A stretch of DNA of 12,987 nucleotides from Calocera cornea HHB12733 (lineage: Eukaryota > Basidiomycota > Dacrymycetes > Dacrymycetales > Dacrymycetaceae): positions 1 through 12,987 of the forward strand of contig KV424211.1 of the NCBI GenBank assembly GCA_001632435.1, given 5' to 3'. The position numbers were made by a program, and so were the translations under genes. The notes under the pieces are model-generated. The model was not told the origin of the DNA and ran no database searches. It saw only the letters and a program-made list of their open reading frames with translations. Of this stretch, positions 1-7,935 are shown piece after piece (position 1 is the stretch's first letter; each line of letters starts with the position of its first letter).

Positions 1-3
1 AAT

Positions 4-1912
4 ATGTCTGCATCGCCTGTCTCGACTGCGGAGGAGAATGTCCAGGATTGTAAGTACTTTCCATGCATTCTTTCAGGTGACAGTTTCGCTGACAGTTGGC
101 AGATCTGGAGCATTCTCGCAGCTTTCGCGTCCTGGGCCGCGACTGGGACTATACTGTCTACACGCCGGCACCCAGTTGCAACATTGGGGATCTTCCCCCT
201 GCCGATATGGGCGATCTGGGCGACCTGGCTACTGGAGAAGACCACTCAGCAGTCTTCATCAAGGATGCCGACGGCTGGAGGGCTGCGCGCAAGGTCTCGG
301 GCCGTGGGGTTGAAAGATACCCTGAAGAAACAATTTACAAGAAGACTCGCCTAGTTTTGGGGGGTCGTTTGCCTCTGTGGAGGCCCGATGGGGCTGCTAG
401 ACAGGCCTCTAGCAAGATGAAGAAGCTTGGGCATGGTGAGTGACAGTTCCTGAGTGAACTGTCAGCGATACTGACAGTTTCTCAGAAACACCCACTGGCA
501 CTCCCACTGCCAGGAGGAGTTCCAAGCGCCTTAGGAGGGCTTCCAGCTCGCCTCCTCCTCTTCCTGCCTCTCCCAAGCGCGCCCGCCGCGAGAAGCCCCT
601 GAGCCAAGGGCCACAGGTCGAAACTGTCAGCGGTCCAACTGTCAGCGGACGAACTGTCAGCGGCCTTCCTGCGGTCAATCGTCGCTCCCCTCTCCTTGCT
701 CCCCGCGCGGACACTCCTGAGAGTGAGGATCGGATGAGCGTCGATGAGACAGAGCTCTCCAGCAATGATGAGGATGCCAGAGTCCTCATCAATGAAGAAC
801 TTTTCAACTTCCAGCCGCAGCCCTGCCTGGATGAAGACACCATCACAGCCTTGGAGAAGAATGCCACTGATAAAGGCAATGAGTGGCTTGTTCCCCTGCG
901 CCAATACTGGGTCGATCATTACCCTAATGCTACCAACAATGCCTACTCTGGCATCCTGATCCTCGAGGCGCTCATGAGGGTCGAGTACAAACTGTCAGCG
1001 ATCGTTGGGAGGCCGATTACCGACTTCCTCACCAACAAGGTGATTCGCCCGACCATGGATCATGTCCTGGCCGATCTCCTCGATGGTCCCAAGAGTGTGA
1101 AGGTGCAAGAACCTCACAAAAATCACACGGGGTACAACCATCTGCGAACTGTCATTCTGTCACTGATGACACATTCCGCCGGCGACATTCCTTCAAGCTC
1201 AGTCCCAGTTTTTTCGACCTTCGATGTACGCTGCAACAGCCGCGACGGCCTCTCCACGTGCAAGATTCGCCTGCCACGTGACTACACCGACGATTGGAAA
1301 ACTGTCACCCCAACCCCGGAAGAAGACTCCGAGCCCGCTTCTGTCCTCACCCCCGGCGGCACAATCTCTGACTTCCATTGGGATGCTCCTGGATGCACTT
1401 ATGGTGTAGTCCACTTCGATGGACTCAGCAATGTCAGTCCCGCCAAGCTGTGGTTGAAGGCACCAGCAACGCCTCACAACATGACGGTCATGAAGGCATA
1501 TGGGCACTACAACCGCAGTAGCCAAATGTCTGCAGTTGCCATCTCTTTGCTCGAGGATCTCCAGTACTGGCTGGTCACCCCTCAGAACTATGAGAAGCAG
1601 GGGGGAGGATTTATGGAGGCAGGCGCCTTTCATTTGGTGCTGACATTCACACTGTCAGCGCATTGTACATTCCGGGTGTACAACCGCGCGGAGTGGCCGG
1701 CAACCAAGAAGTTCCTTAAATGGAATATTCACGATATTTCCAGTCAAGGTGCTCTGGATAGGTCGGACGAGGCCATGCTGATTGTGGAGGATTTGAGGAT
1801 CTGGAAAGGTTTGGGAACGGGGAATGAGAAGGATGACAGATGGGTGAGGCGGCAGTTGGTCAGAGTCAAGGACCTGGAGAAGGCTGCAAAGGCTCAGGCG
1901 GAAGAAATGTAG
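4..1912 (+). CDS. JmjC-like Fe(II)/2-oxoglutarate oxygenase, three exons
   Basis: The preferred model joins 4-49, 103-435 and 486-1912, giving about 601 residues and one continuous frame. The coding frame runs without a stop from 486 through to 1912, well upstream of the in-frame ATG at 734. The C-terminal half looks like a JmjC/cupin dioxygenase. It has SDFHWD (His and Asp codons at 1376 and 1382, residues about 424 and 426), then KLWLKAP, then GAFHLVLTF (His codon at 1631, residue about 509). This is the HxD...H iron triad with JmjC-like spacing. The middle of the protein is Arg/Ser/Pro-rich, with a possible nuclear signal PKRARREK at 572-595 and three TVSG repeats at 623-662. A Lys/Arg-rich helix ends the protein. 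Family knowledge: JmjC proteins hydroxylate or demethylate protein side chains, often on histones, but the substrate here is unknown. Uncertain points are exon 1 and the true start, because the window begins only 3 bases earlier. A 72-nt first intron (50-121) with a Cys-rich upstream frame is an alternative. Confidence 0.62.
50..102 (+). other. Candidate intron 1 of the JmjC-like gene
   Basis: The donor GTAAGT lies at 50-55 and the acceptor GGCAG ends at 102, with a branch-like CTGAC at 89-93, 9 nt before the acceptor. Removing these 53 nt joins the ATG frame starting at 4 to the frame read from 105 onward. Two copies of the local motif (GTGACAGTT and CTGACAGTT) sit inside. A 72-nt version ending at 121 would also keep a frame open, so the acceptor is not certain. 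Confidence 0.5.
436..485 (+). other. Intron 2 of the JmjC-like gene
   Basis: The donor GTGAGT is at 436-441, the branch-like TACTGAC at 469-475 and the acceptor TCTCAG ends at 485, giving a typical 50-nt fungal intron. Splicing joins the frame of 105-435 to the frame that stays open to the stop at 1912. Most of the intron consists of three motif copies: GTGACAGTT (438-446), AACTGTCAG (457-465) and CTGACAGTT (471-479). Confidence 0.7.
623..665 (+). repeat. 15-bp tandem repeat coding TVSG units
   Basis: Three copies of AACTGTCAGCGG plus three variable bases follow at exactly 15-bp spacing (7-mers at 624, 639 and 654). They encode ETVSG-P-TVSG-R-TVSG in the disordered linker of the JmjC-like protein. 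This is the only place where the motif is in tandem. Confidence 0.8.
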
Positions 1913-1990
1913 TACATACTATACCTCTGCATATGTTCATACCTCCTGTTGAAGAATGATATCCTTTTTACTTGCCTGAAAATGTTTTCC

Positions 1991-2032
1991 GGGCGCTGAC
2001 AGTTCAAACTGTCAGCCAAACTGTCAGCGCCC
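1991..2032. repeat. Perfect 14-bp inverted repeat in the 3' flank
   Basis: GGGCGCTGACAGTT at 1991-2004 is the exact complement of AACTGTCAGCGCCC at 2019-2032, with a 14-nt loop that carries a third motif copy. It begins 79 bases after the JmjC-like stop codon. It could form an RNA hairpin in the 3' UTR or mark the end of a mobile or repeat-derived unit. No AATAAA signal is obvious between the stop and the hairpin. Confidence 0.75.
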
Positions 2033-3071
2033 CCATAGCCCCAATTAAGCAGGAACCAGGCCCTTTCACACACCTCAACCAGTCCTGAAACACACATTTA
2101 GGGAATTAAAACATATTTTATTAGTACATAAAGTATTTTATTTATACCAAAAAAAAAATTAAAAAAAAAACCCAGACGCTGCAGCAGTGCCTGGGACCTG
2201 TGGAAGCGCGCGTCAGTGGACCCCTATGGCATGCCGCGTCCAGCGCGCTGCACCGCCACAGGGGTCCAAGCCGCCGCGCCGCGCAGGCTCAGGCGCGCGG
2301 CAGACCCTGAGAGGGTTAGCTGCCGCCTTACGGTTTTGCTGATGTGGCTGGACCCTGTCTGGACTCTGGCAGAGGAAGGGCGGAAGCCGCGGGAAGTCAT
2401 CACACGGGTGATCATGGATGCTGGGTGACGGGTGAACGATGCCATAACTTCCAGAGATTCATGCGGGTATAAAAAGGGCAGGTTCTGTTGGAACAGTTGG
2501 AGGAATGTTACCTGTCCTTCGTCCTGCAGCTGGAAGACGACCTTGTCTTTATCTGTGTTCCCTGAACTCCTGGCTCTTCTCCTATTTTCGACGGGCGAGG
2601 GTACCCTCCGAGGCTCCGATCCAGGTCCGGAAACGCTGTCAGTGTCGAAGGGGACAGTAGTAGGATGAGCTCCATATCGTGGCCGCGAGGGTCGGGGGAA
2701 GACGCGCCTGCGAGGGAAGAGAGGGGCCGATGCCGAGTGTGCCGGGCGGGCTGACGTAAGATTAGCACCGCCGCATTGCATCATGCCGCCCGCCTCCCCC
2801 GCTGTCCCGCCCGCTGGCAGCCCTCGGGCGGAGCGGGGAACGCGCGAGTGCACGGTGGACTGACTGTATGCGCACACCGAGCTATCTTTGGCTCTAGGCT
2901 CGCCCCTCCATCAGCCGCACTCAGAACGAACAGGTCGACGACGGCGCATACACGCTGGGCATCACCCACCCACCCCCTGATCGTCACCCCATCGTCTCTT
3001 TCTTCACCACACGCCCCAGCAGCCAGCTCCTTGCAGACGGCCACCAGCCCCCCCTGCCCCGGCCTCGCACC
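2033..3071. other. Intergenic stretch, no convincing gene; possible LTR relic
   Basis: It starts AT-rich and includes an A tract (2149-2170, interrupted by TT), then turns GC-rich at 2171. A strong TATA-like TATAAAAA lies at 2468-2475. GGACCCCT (2218-2225) pairs with AGGGGTCC (2260-2267), and GAGGGTACCCTC (2597-2608) is a perfect palindrome. Open frames on both strands lack any protein resemblance I recognise. Part of 2300-2645 could be a solo LTR, but I could not define both ends or a target duplication. The last 150 bases before 3072 are pyrimidine-rich and fit a promoter or leader for the next gene. Confidence 0.4.
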
Positions 3072-4082
3072 ATGGCGCCCCTGACGCCCCTCGCCCTCGC
3101 CGCCCTCCTCCCCCTCCTTGTCCCTGCCTGGGGATGGTCCTTCACCCTCGAGAACTACCCCACCCAGTGCACCGCCCTCACCTGGTCCTGGTCCGGCGGT
3201 ACAGCACCACACAGCTTCAGCCTCATCGCCCTCTCCGGCATCAACGCCTCCTTCTCCTCCTGGACGACCGGCACGGTCGCCGAGATCGCCGCAGACCAGG
3301 CGTGCGGGACAGACGACACCTGCTCGATCGAGTTCCAGTGGCCGGCCGGCACGCCCGTCGTCATCGTCGGCTCGGACGCGGAGGGCTTTGGCACGGGCGG
3401 GACGAGCGATGTGTACACCGTGCAGCCGTCCTCGGTCGACAGCTGCGTGTCCAGCACCACGAACAGCAGCTACTACGCGACCGTCCCCGCGTGGAGCGAC
3501 CCGCCCGCGCAGTGCATGCAGATGCTCTCGGGGTTCCACGGCATCGCCTGGCCGCCGGAAATAAAGGTCATCATCCCCGGCGGGGAGAGCAGTGTGGTGG
3601 AGAGCCCGCAGATCCAGGACAACACCACCGCCGCACTGCTCTTCTGGAACATGACTGTGCCCGCGGGGACGAACGTCGCCTACGTCGTCGAGGACGCCAA
3701 CGGCCCGCTCTTCGTTTCCTCGCTGCGCACCGTCGGCGCGGGCAGCAGCGCCTGCATACAGGGTGGTGCGTACTCGTCCACCGCCGCCCCTGCCGCAGGC
3801 GCCCTCAGCACGAGTCCGCCCGCCACCTCCTCCAGTGGGCACTCCAGCACCGGGGCGATCGCGGGCGGCGTCGTCGGCGGCGTGGCGGGCCTCGTGCTCC
3901 TCGTGGCGCTCACGATGTTTATCATGCGCCGGTACAACAGGCGCAAGATGCTCGCGCGCAGGCAGACGATCGGCTTGGTTGCGTACGCCGCGACGAGGCC
4001 GGAGCGGCTGGAGAGGGGCACCTGGCCCGAGGGGGAGAGGTACAAGGACAACCCGGGCAGGCCGAGCGGGGACGAGTTCTGA
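3072..4082 (+). CDS. Secreted single-pass membrane protein, array member A
   Basis: This is a 336-residue intronless gene starting in a good context (CACCATGGC) after a pyrimidine-rich leader. Residues 1-21 form a signal peptide. The ectodomain has CTALTWSWSGG (33-43), VGSDAEGFGTGGTS (99-112), Cys at 33, 125, 148 and 228 shared with its relatives, and GPLFVSS (211-217). A Ser/Thr/Ala/Pro-rich stalk (about 230-260) precedes a Gly-rich transmembrane helix (about 261-285). A basic, probably cytoplasmic tail of about 50 residues follows. N-glycosylation sequons include NAS, NSS, NTT and NMT. The exact family name is not known to me. The layout suits a glycosylated cell-surface or wall-associated receptor or sensor, but that role is inference. 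It is clearly paralogous to B (5150-6175), with the same Cys spacing and the same RYN...Q..G..AY motif after the membrane. Confidence 0.88.
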   Translation: MAPLTPLALAALLPLLVPAWGWSFTLENYPTQCTALTWSWSGGTAPHSFSLIALSGINASFSSWTTGTVAEIAADQACGTDDTCSIEFQWPAGTPVVIVGSDAEGFGTGGTSDVYTVQPSSVDSCVSSTTNSSYYATVPAWSDPPAQCMQMLSGFHGIAWPPEIKVIIPGGESSVVESPQIQDNTTAALLFWNMTVPAGTNVAYVVEDANGPLFVSSLRTVGAGSSACIQGGAYSSTAAPAAGALSTSPPATSSSGHSSTGAIAGGVVGGVAGLVLLVALTMFIMRRYNRRKMLARRQTIGLVAYAATRPERLERGTWPEGERYKDNPGRPSGDEF

Positions 4083-5149
4083 GCGGTGGGTGAGTAGGGA
4101 GCCGTGGCCTGCCCATCTGGCACCAGCACGAGGACGGCTGAGGGCTACAATGAACGCCGAAAGGGGAACCCGAGCAGTGGATGGACTCGTGCAACGCACA
4201 CACACCTCATATTTCTGGGTTTCGGTTTCGTCTTCCTCATATGACCCTTCGTCTTCATCTTCATCTTCATCTTCATCTTTACCTCCCCCATCTGTCTCTC
4301 TTCATGTATACTTAATGTCCAACCTTACGAGCTCTTGTTGTACGCTAACCCTGTGCTTCCCACAGCCAGTCGAGGAAAATATATATAGTTGTTGTTTCCC
4401 TGGGGACGGACGGCTGGTGTGCTGTGTGCGAGCGTCGACGAGTGCCAAGGGATTTCTTCGCGGGCACGTGCTCGCGCTGCCTATGTGCGACGGGGAGCCC
4501 ACTCCCCCGCTATCGCGCATCTCCGCCCCGAGCGGGAAACAGCAGTCCGAATCGTGACCCTTCAAACCTTACCGAGTGCCCTCAAGAATGAATGTACTGC
4601 CCCGCGCGCCGACAGTGCTCCCGGCAATGGCCTTTGCAAGGATCGATTCCGAGTCTCCGATGCCACATTCAACATCAACATACCTAGTCGGGACATGACA
4701 ACCCTTGTCCGTCAAAGTCATATAGCTGTAAGTGATGAATGCGCCGCTTACCCAATCGATACAGAGATAGACCAGACCGTCCTCAGCAGCGCTTGGGGAG
4801 ATAGCTCACCCGCCATGCCCTGATAGGGGGGGAACTGTACAGTACTTTCAACGAGAACTATACAGTATTGGGCACAACCTGACGACCATTGGTCCGGCCG
4901 CACAGCCCTATCGTGTCCTATCTCTCCTGACCTGGCATGGAGGTCGGCCGAACCCCCTTCTCTACGACCTGCGCCCAGAAAATGTATTAAACCTGCTGGC
5001 AAGCGACTGTAGAGCAACGCTCAGTTTGGCAATCGTGCTTGTGGCCACTTCAAAAGACCTCCGTCCAGAGCGGAGATGCTGTTCTGCTCACGAAGTATAA
5101 CAAGGCCGCGTTGTGCACGCTAGGGGGTGGTCACGACTCTCTCACCGCA
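4083..5149. other. Intergenic region between array members A and B
   Basis: No gene is supported here; the open frames have no recognisable content. It holds a TCTTCA microsatellite (4252-4279), TA-rich stretches near 4300-4320 and 4380-4387 that could serve as A's 3' end signals, and two similar palindromic 15-mers at 4832 and 4855. The promoter of B should lie in the last few hundred bases; TATTAAA near 4984 is a weak candidate. Confidence 0.5.
4252..4279 (+). repeat. TCTTCA hexanucleotide microsatellite
   Basis: Four perfect TCTTCA units plus a partial fifth follow in tandem, about 170 bases after the stop codon of array member A, within a pyrimidine-rich tract. Confidence 0.9.
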
Positions 5150-6175
5150 ATGTTTGCCCTTACGCTACTCTCCCTGGCCGTGGGGCTCCCCACCGCCCAC
5201 AGCTGGACGCTCTCCCTCCCGTCTCCGCCGGCCGCATGCGAGCCCTTCCAGCTCACCTTTTCCGGCGGTGTCGCCCCGTACCAGTTCACCTTCCTCCGTC
5301 TGCCCTCGCAGAACGCTTCCCTCCCGCTCGACCAGTGGGGCGCGGGGCACGCAATCATCGTCAACGAGACGACCTCTCCGGCCTCCGTGACCCTCCCCTG
5401 GGCGGCGAACGACCCCTTCGTTGTCATCGGCTCCGACGCCACGGGGTTCGCCACGGGCGGGACGACACCCGTCATGAACATGCAATCGAGTGACCTGGCG
5501 GCCGACTCGAACGCCAGCTGTCTCCAGGACAGCACGAACAACACCTATGTCCAGCATGTCCAGTCGTTGACCACCGGCGGAATGCAGATGTGCGAGCGCA
5601 TGAGCGGCGTCTTCACCGACGTGAAGAGCCCCGTCAGCGTTTCGCTCGTCGTTCCGGACGGCTCCAGCATGCGGTACTCGAGCGCCTCGGTCTCCCAGGC
5701 CACCACCGTCGATTTCTCATGGTACCTCACCGTTCCCGCCGACAACCACATGTTCTTCTTTGTGGAGGACGGTAACGGTCCGCTCTTCGTCTCCACACTG
5801 TACTCAGTGGTGACCGGCGCATCGACGAGCTGCCCCCAGCTGGCCGTCACGGGAGGGCTCCTCCCGGCCACTACGGGACCGCTCCCCATGGCCACTGCCG
5901 AGCCTGTTTCTCCTAACTGGGCTCCTGGGGGCAGCTCGCAGGGTCCGAAGACCGGTGCCATTGTGGGAGGTGTGATCGGTGGTCTGGTGTTCGTCGCCGC
6001 TATCGCCGGGCTGGTCATGTTCATGATGCACCGCTATAACTGGAACCAGCGCCTTCTCAGGGAACAAGCATACGGCATCGCCGCGTACGGCCCTGCCGGA
6101 CCTACCATGCCTGTCATCGAAGGTGGAGTTGATTCCAAGAAGCTGCTCGACGAGGCGAGCGGGATGAAAGCTTAG
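5150..6175 (+). CDS. Secreted single-pass membrane protein, array member B
   Basis: This is a 341-residue intronless gene. An in-frame ATG exists at 5039, but the one at 5150 directly begins a good signal peptide (MFALTLLSLAVGLPTAHS), so it is chosen. The ectodomain carries CEPFQLTFSGGVAPY (30-44), VIGSDATGFATGGT (92-105), Cys at 30, 124, 148 and 228, and GPLFVST (210-216). A Pro/Ser/Thr-rich stalk (about 235-265) leads to a transmembrane helix (about 268-292) and a tail of about 48 residues. HRYNWNQRLLREQAYGIAAY in the tail matches RYNRRKMLARRQTIGLVAY of A position by position. Spacings of the last three Cys are 24 and 80 residues, against 23 and 80 in A. Like A it looks like a surface protein with an intracellular tail; its ligand and role are unknown. 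Confidence 0.88.
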   Translation: MFALTLLSLAVGLPTAHSWTLSLPSPPAACEPFQLTFSGGVAPYQFTFLRLPSQNASLPLDQWGAGHAIIVNETTSPASVTLPWAANDPFVVIGSDATGFATGGTTPVMNMQSSDLAADSNASCLQDSTNNTYVQHVQSLTTGGMQMCERMSGVFTDVKSPVSVSLVVPDGSSMRYSSASVSQATTVDFSWYLTVPADNHMFFFVEDGNGPLFVSTLYSVVTGASTSCPQLAVTGGLLPATTGPLPMATAEPVSPNWAPGGSSQGPKTGAIVGGVIGGLVFVAAIAGLVMFMMHRYNWNQRLLREQAYGIAAYGPAGPTMPVIEGGVDSKKLLDEASGMKA

Positions 6176-6549
6176 GGTTTCCCTCGGACTGCTCAGTTAG
6201 TTGCGTTTATGCATGTATAGAATAGACTGTACTCTCCGGCTTGTGTTTTTCTTTACTGATATCGATATGTGTGGCTGCGATGAATCTTCAAGCAAGTCAC
6301 ACGGTTATGGTAGATTGGTAATCGGCCTGCCCACTTAAGCCTCGTGACAGACTCTTACTGAGCGCGATAGGCACGTATTTGTATGATGATAAATAAACAT
6401 TTCGGGCAATTCTCTGCGCAATCGTCTCATATCATGTTCCGGACGAGAGAACACTGTTCAATACACAACAGGGTACGTGGGGGAATACATAAGCTACCGA
6501 AACAGGTTTGATAATACCGGTCAAACGGCTGAGCGACAGTGCCGTCTCT
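6176..6549. other. Convergent intergenic region between B and C
   Basis: This short AT-richer spacer separates the plus-strand gene B from the minus-strand relic C, which point toward each other. An AATAAA-type signal at 6392-6397 is on the plus strand, about 217 bases after B's stop, and may serve B. Nothing else is visible. Confidence 0.45.
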
Positions 6550-7429
6550 CTACGTCATGCATATGGTAGATACAATGACCATAAGGATAGCAGGAACGAC
6601 CATCAACAGGCGTGCGCCGGTCCTACGATTCCATACCGCAGCACTCGTATGCCCTCCCCCACTAGTAGGTAAGACGGTCGCCGTGTTGAGCGTCCCCGTG
6701 GCCGGGCAAGACGTACTCCCCCCCTGCACAGTCATAAGGGGAGTTATGAACAGCCATCCCTCTGAGCCTGGAAGAGTGGTGGTGCTAAAGGCGAACGAGA
6801 CATTCGTTCCCGGGGCTAATGGTGAGAGGCCAGGTGAGAAGACCGTTTGTTGATGATGTGTTGAGCACTGTGCGATAGCTCTGGCCGAGCGGGACGATCG
6901 TGTCGACAAAGATCGAAGTGCTGGTAAAGGTGCTATCCAGGCTGACGCGCGCTGTGACGTTGTTGCATGAGATAGTGTTTGTGTCGAATGCTTGGAGATC
7001 TGAGAGGTAGCCGGTGTTGTTGGCGGGTAAGTCGAGCATCCAGCGAGCAGTGGGGATGTTTTCTGTTGAACGACCCTTGTTCCTCCCGTTCCAAATCCTG
7101 TCGCATCACTCGCGACGACGATCATGGGCAGTGACCCAAGATTGTTCGTGCTGAACCCCAACCCGCCGGACGAGAGACGGGGTAAGCTTTCTGTACAATG
7201 AGCGATATAGCGGCGCCAGCCATCCACGAGGTGAGGTTGCTGACATCCGAGATGGGGACATCCGGCGGGTACAGGAAGGTGAAAGTGTAGGGCGGGATAC
7301 CGTCAGACCAGCCGAGGGAGATGGTGGTGCATGGATCAACGGAGATGCTGAAAGACCACGCGTCAACCGTCAATGCGTAACAGTGCAAGGTGACCGGGAC
7401 GGTGTTCGCAGAGGGGTACCGAGTCTCAT
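6550..7429 (-). pseudogene. Array member C, GPI-type, broken by several frameshifts
   Basis: The family is recognisable in three alternating minus-strand frames. Bases 7388-7179 give WSFSISVDPC...WSDGIPPYTFTFLYPP...KAYP. Bases about 7146-7030 give LPMIVVASDATGFGTGGT...GCSTYP. Bases about 7025-6818 give NNTGYLSDL...VDTIVPLGQSYRTVLN...LTWPLT. Bases about 6812-6550 give PGTNVSFAF...LFITPLMTVQ..STSCP and a hydrophobic C-terminus. Paralogue D reads through all three junctions at nearly the same length, so there is no room for introns, and one- or two-base indels near 7178-7147, 7030-7020 and 6818-6805 are the simplest reading. The best upstream ATG (7429-7427) is also out of frame with the mature part. 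The C-terminus has no cytoplasmic tail, like D and E. Assembly error is the alternative, but three or four independent errors in one gene would be unusual. Confidence 0.78.
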
Positions 7430-7450
7430 GTTTGGGGATCGGCGCGTTCC

Positions 7451-7520
7451 CTGGTTGTCAGAGGCCGTGGTGTGGGGCTGCCAACAAGTTGACTACTGTA
7501 TAACGCAGTGAGGGACTCAC
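7451..7520 (-). other. Possible intron upstream of relic C
   Basis: On the minus strand, GTGAGT (7520-7515), CTCTGAC and AACCAG (ending at 7451) form a well-shaped 70-nt intron about 20 bases before C's candidate ATG. If real it would sit in the 5' leader or split an early exon. No coding continuity supports it. Confidence 0.3.
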
Positions 7521-7935
7521 GTCTCCTGTCCCATCTTCAGATGTGGAATGCTTTCCGCTCAGTCCGCCAGCGACGAATACCGGCGTCCAGAGGTACCGCC
7601 AAAACGGTCAACCCATCGCATTGGGTTGCATCCCAAATCGGCAGAGAATAGGCAGGTGCTGGCAAGAAGCTCAGGATGAGCGTTTGATGAGGAGATCGTC
7701 TTCAATGAAAGCAAATCCGGATCACGTGGTGTCGAACCCTACCAAACGAATACGACAGAATAACTCAGCTCATTCTTTTCAAATTCGACTGATTGACCGC
7801 GAAAGTACTTCATCAGAATGCCTACTATTTCTCCACTTCCAACATGCACTAGTCGCGTATCCCTGGTGATCAGATTCTTCACAGTTCTCATGGCTGACTC
7901 TTCAGCGTTGGAACCAGCACCTCCGTCACTGGTTA
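7521..7935. other. Intergenic stretch between C and D, nothing recognised
   Basis: An open plus-strand frame (7543-7869) has no signal peptide, domain or composition suggesting a protein. The region should hold the 3' end signals of D and the promoter of C, but neither is clear. Confidence 0.4.

Larger units (their letters stand above)
77..2032. repeat. Dispersed CTGTCAG/CTGACAG motif family
   Basis: Exact 7-mers start at 89, 459, 471, 624, 639, 654, 992, 1652, 1996, 2009 and 2021, in both orientations. They usually extend to AACTGTCAGC(G). Near copies occur at 77, 438, 1147 and 1301. In the rest of the window I find only two, near 2636 and 9016. About 0.25 copies would be expected by chance in 2 kb. 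Copies lie in both introns, in coding sequence in two codon phases, and in the 3' flank. Confidence 0.85.

Noticed and set aside
734..1912. JmjC-like gene as a single exon starting at 734
   Set aside because: The same frame stays open upstream to 486 and joins another open frame through a well-formed intron at 436-485, so the ATG at 734 is internal.
2224..2877. 217-residue minus-strand frame in the spacer before gene A
   Set aside because: It is low complexity and Arg/Ser/Pro-rich, with no recognisable domain, overlapping other open frames in GC-rich DNA.
2781..4205. 474-residue minus-strand open frame opposite gene A
   Set aside because: It is antisense to a clear signal-peptide/transmembrane gene. 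Its composition is Arg/Ala/Gly/Val-rich with no domain, as expected from a shadow of high-GC third codon positions.
5039..5149. Start of gene B at the upstream in-frame ATG (5039)
   Set aside because: The extra 37 residues precede a complete signal peptide that begins at the ATG at 5150; paralogue A has no such extension.
6805..7178. Introns explaining the frame changes in member C
   Set aside because: Spacing between conserved residues matches intronless D within a few codons. The one GT..AG pair found, about 28 nt near 7178, is too short and does not lead into the right frame.
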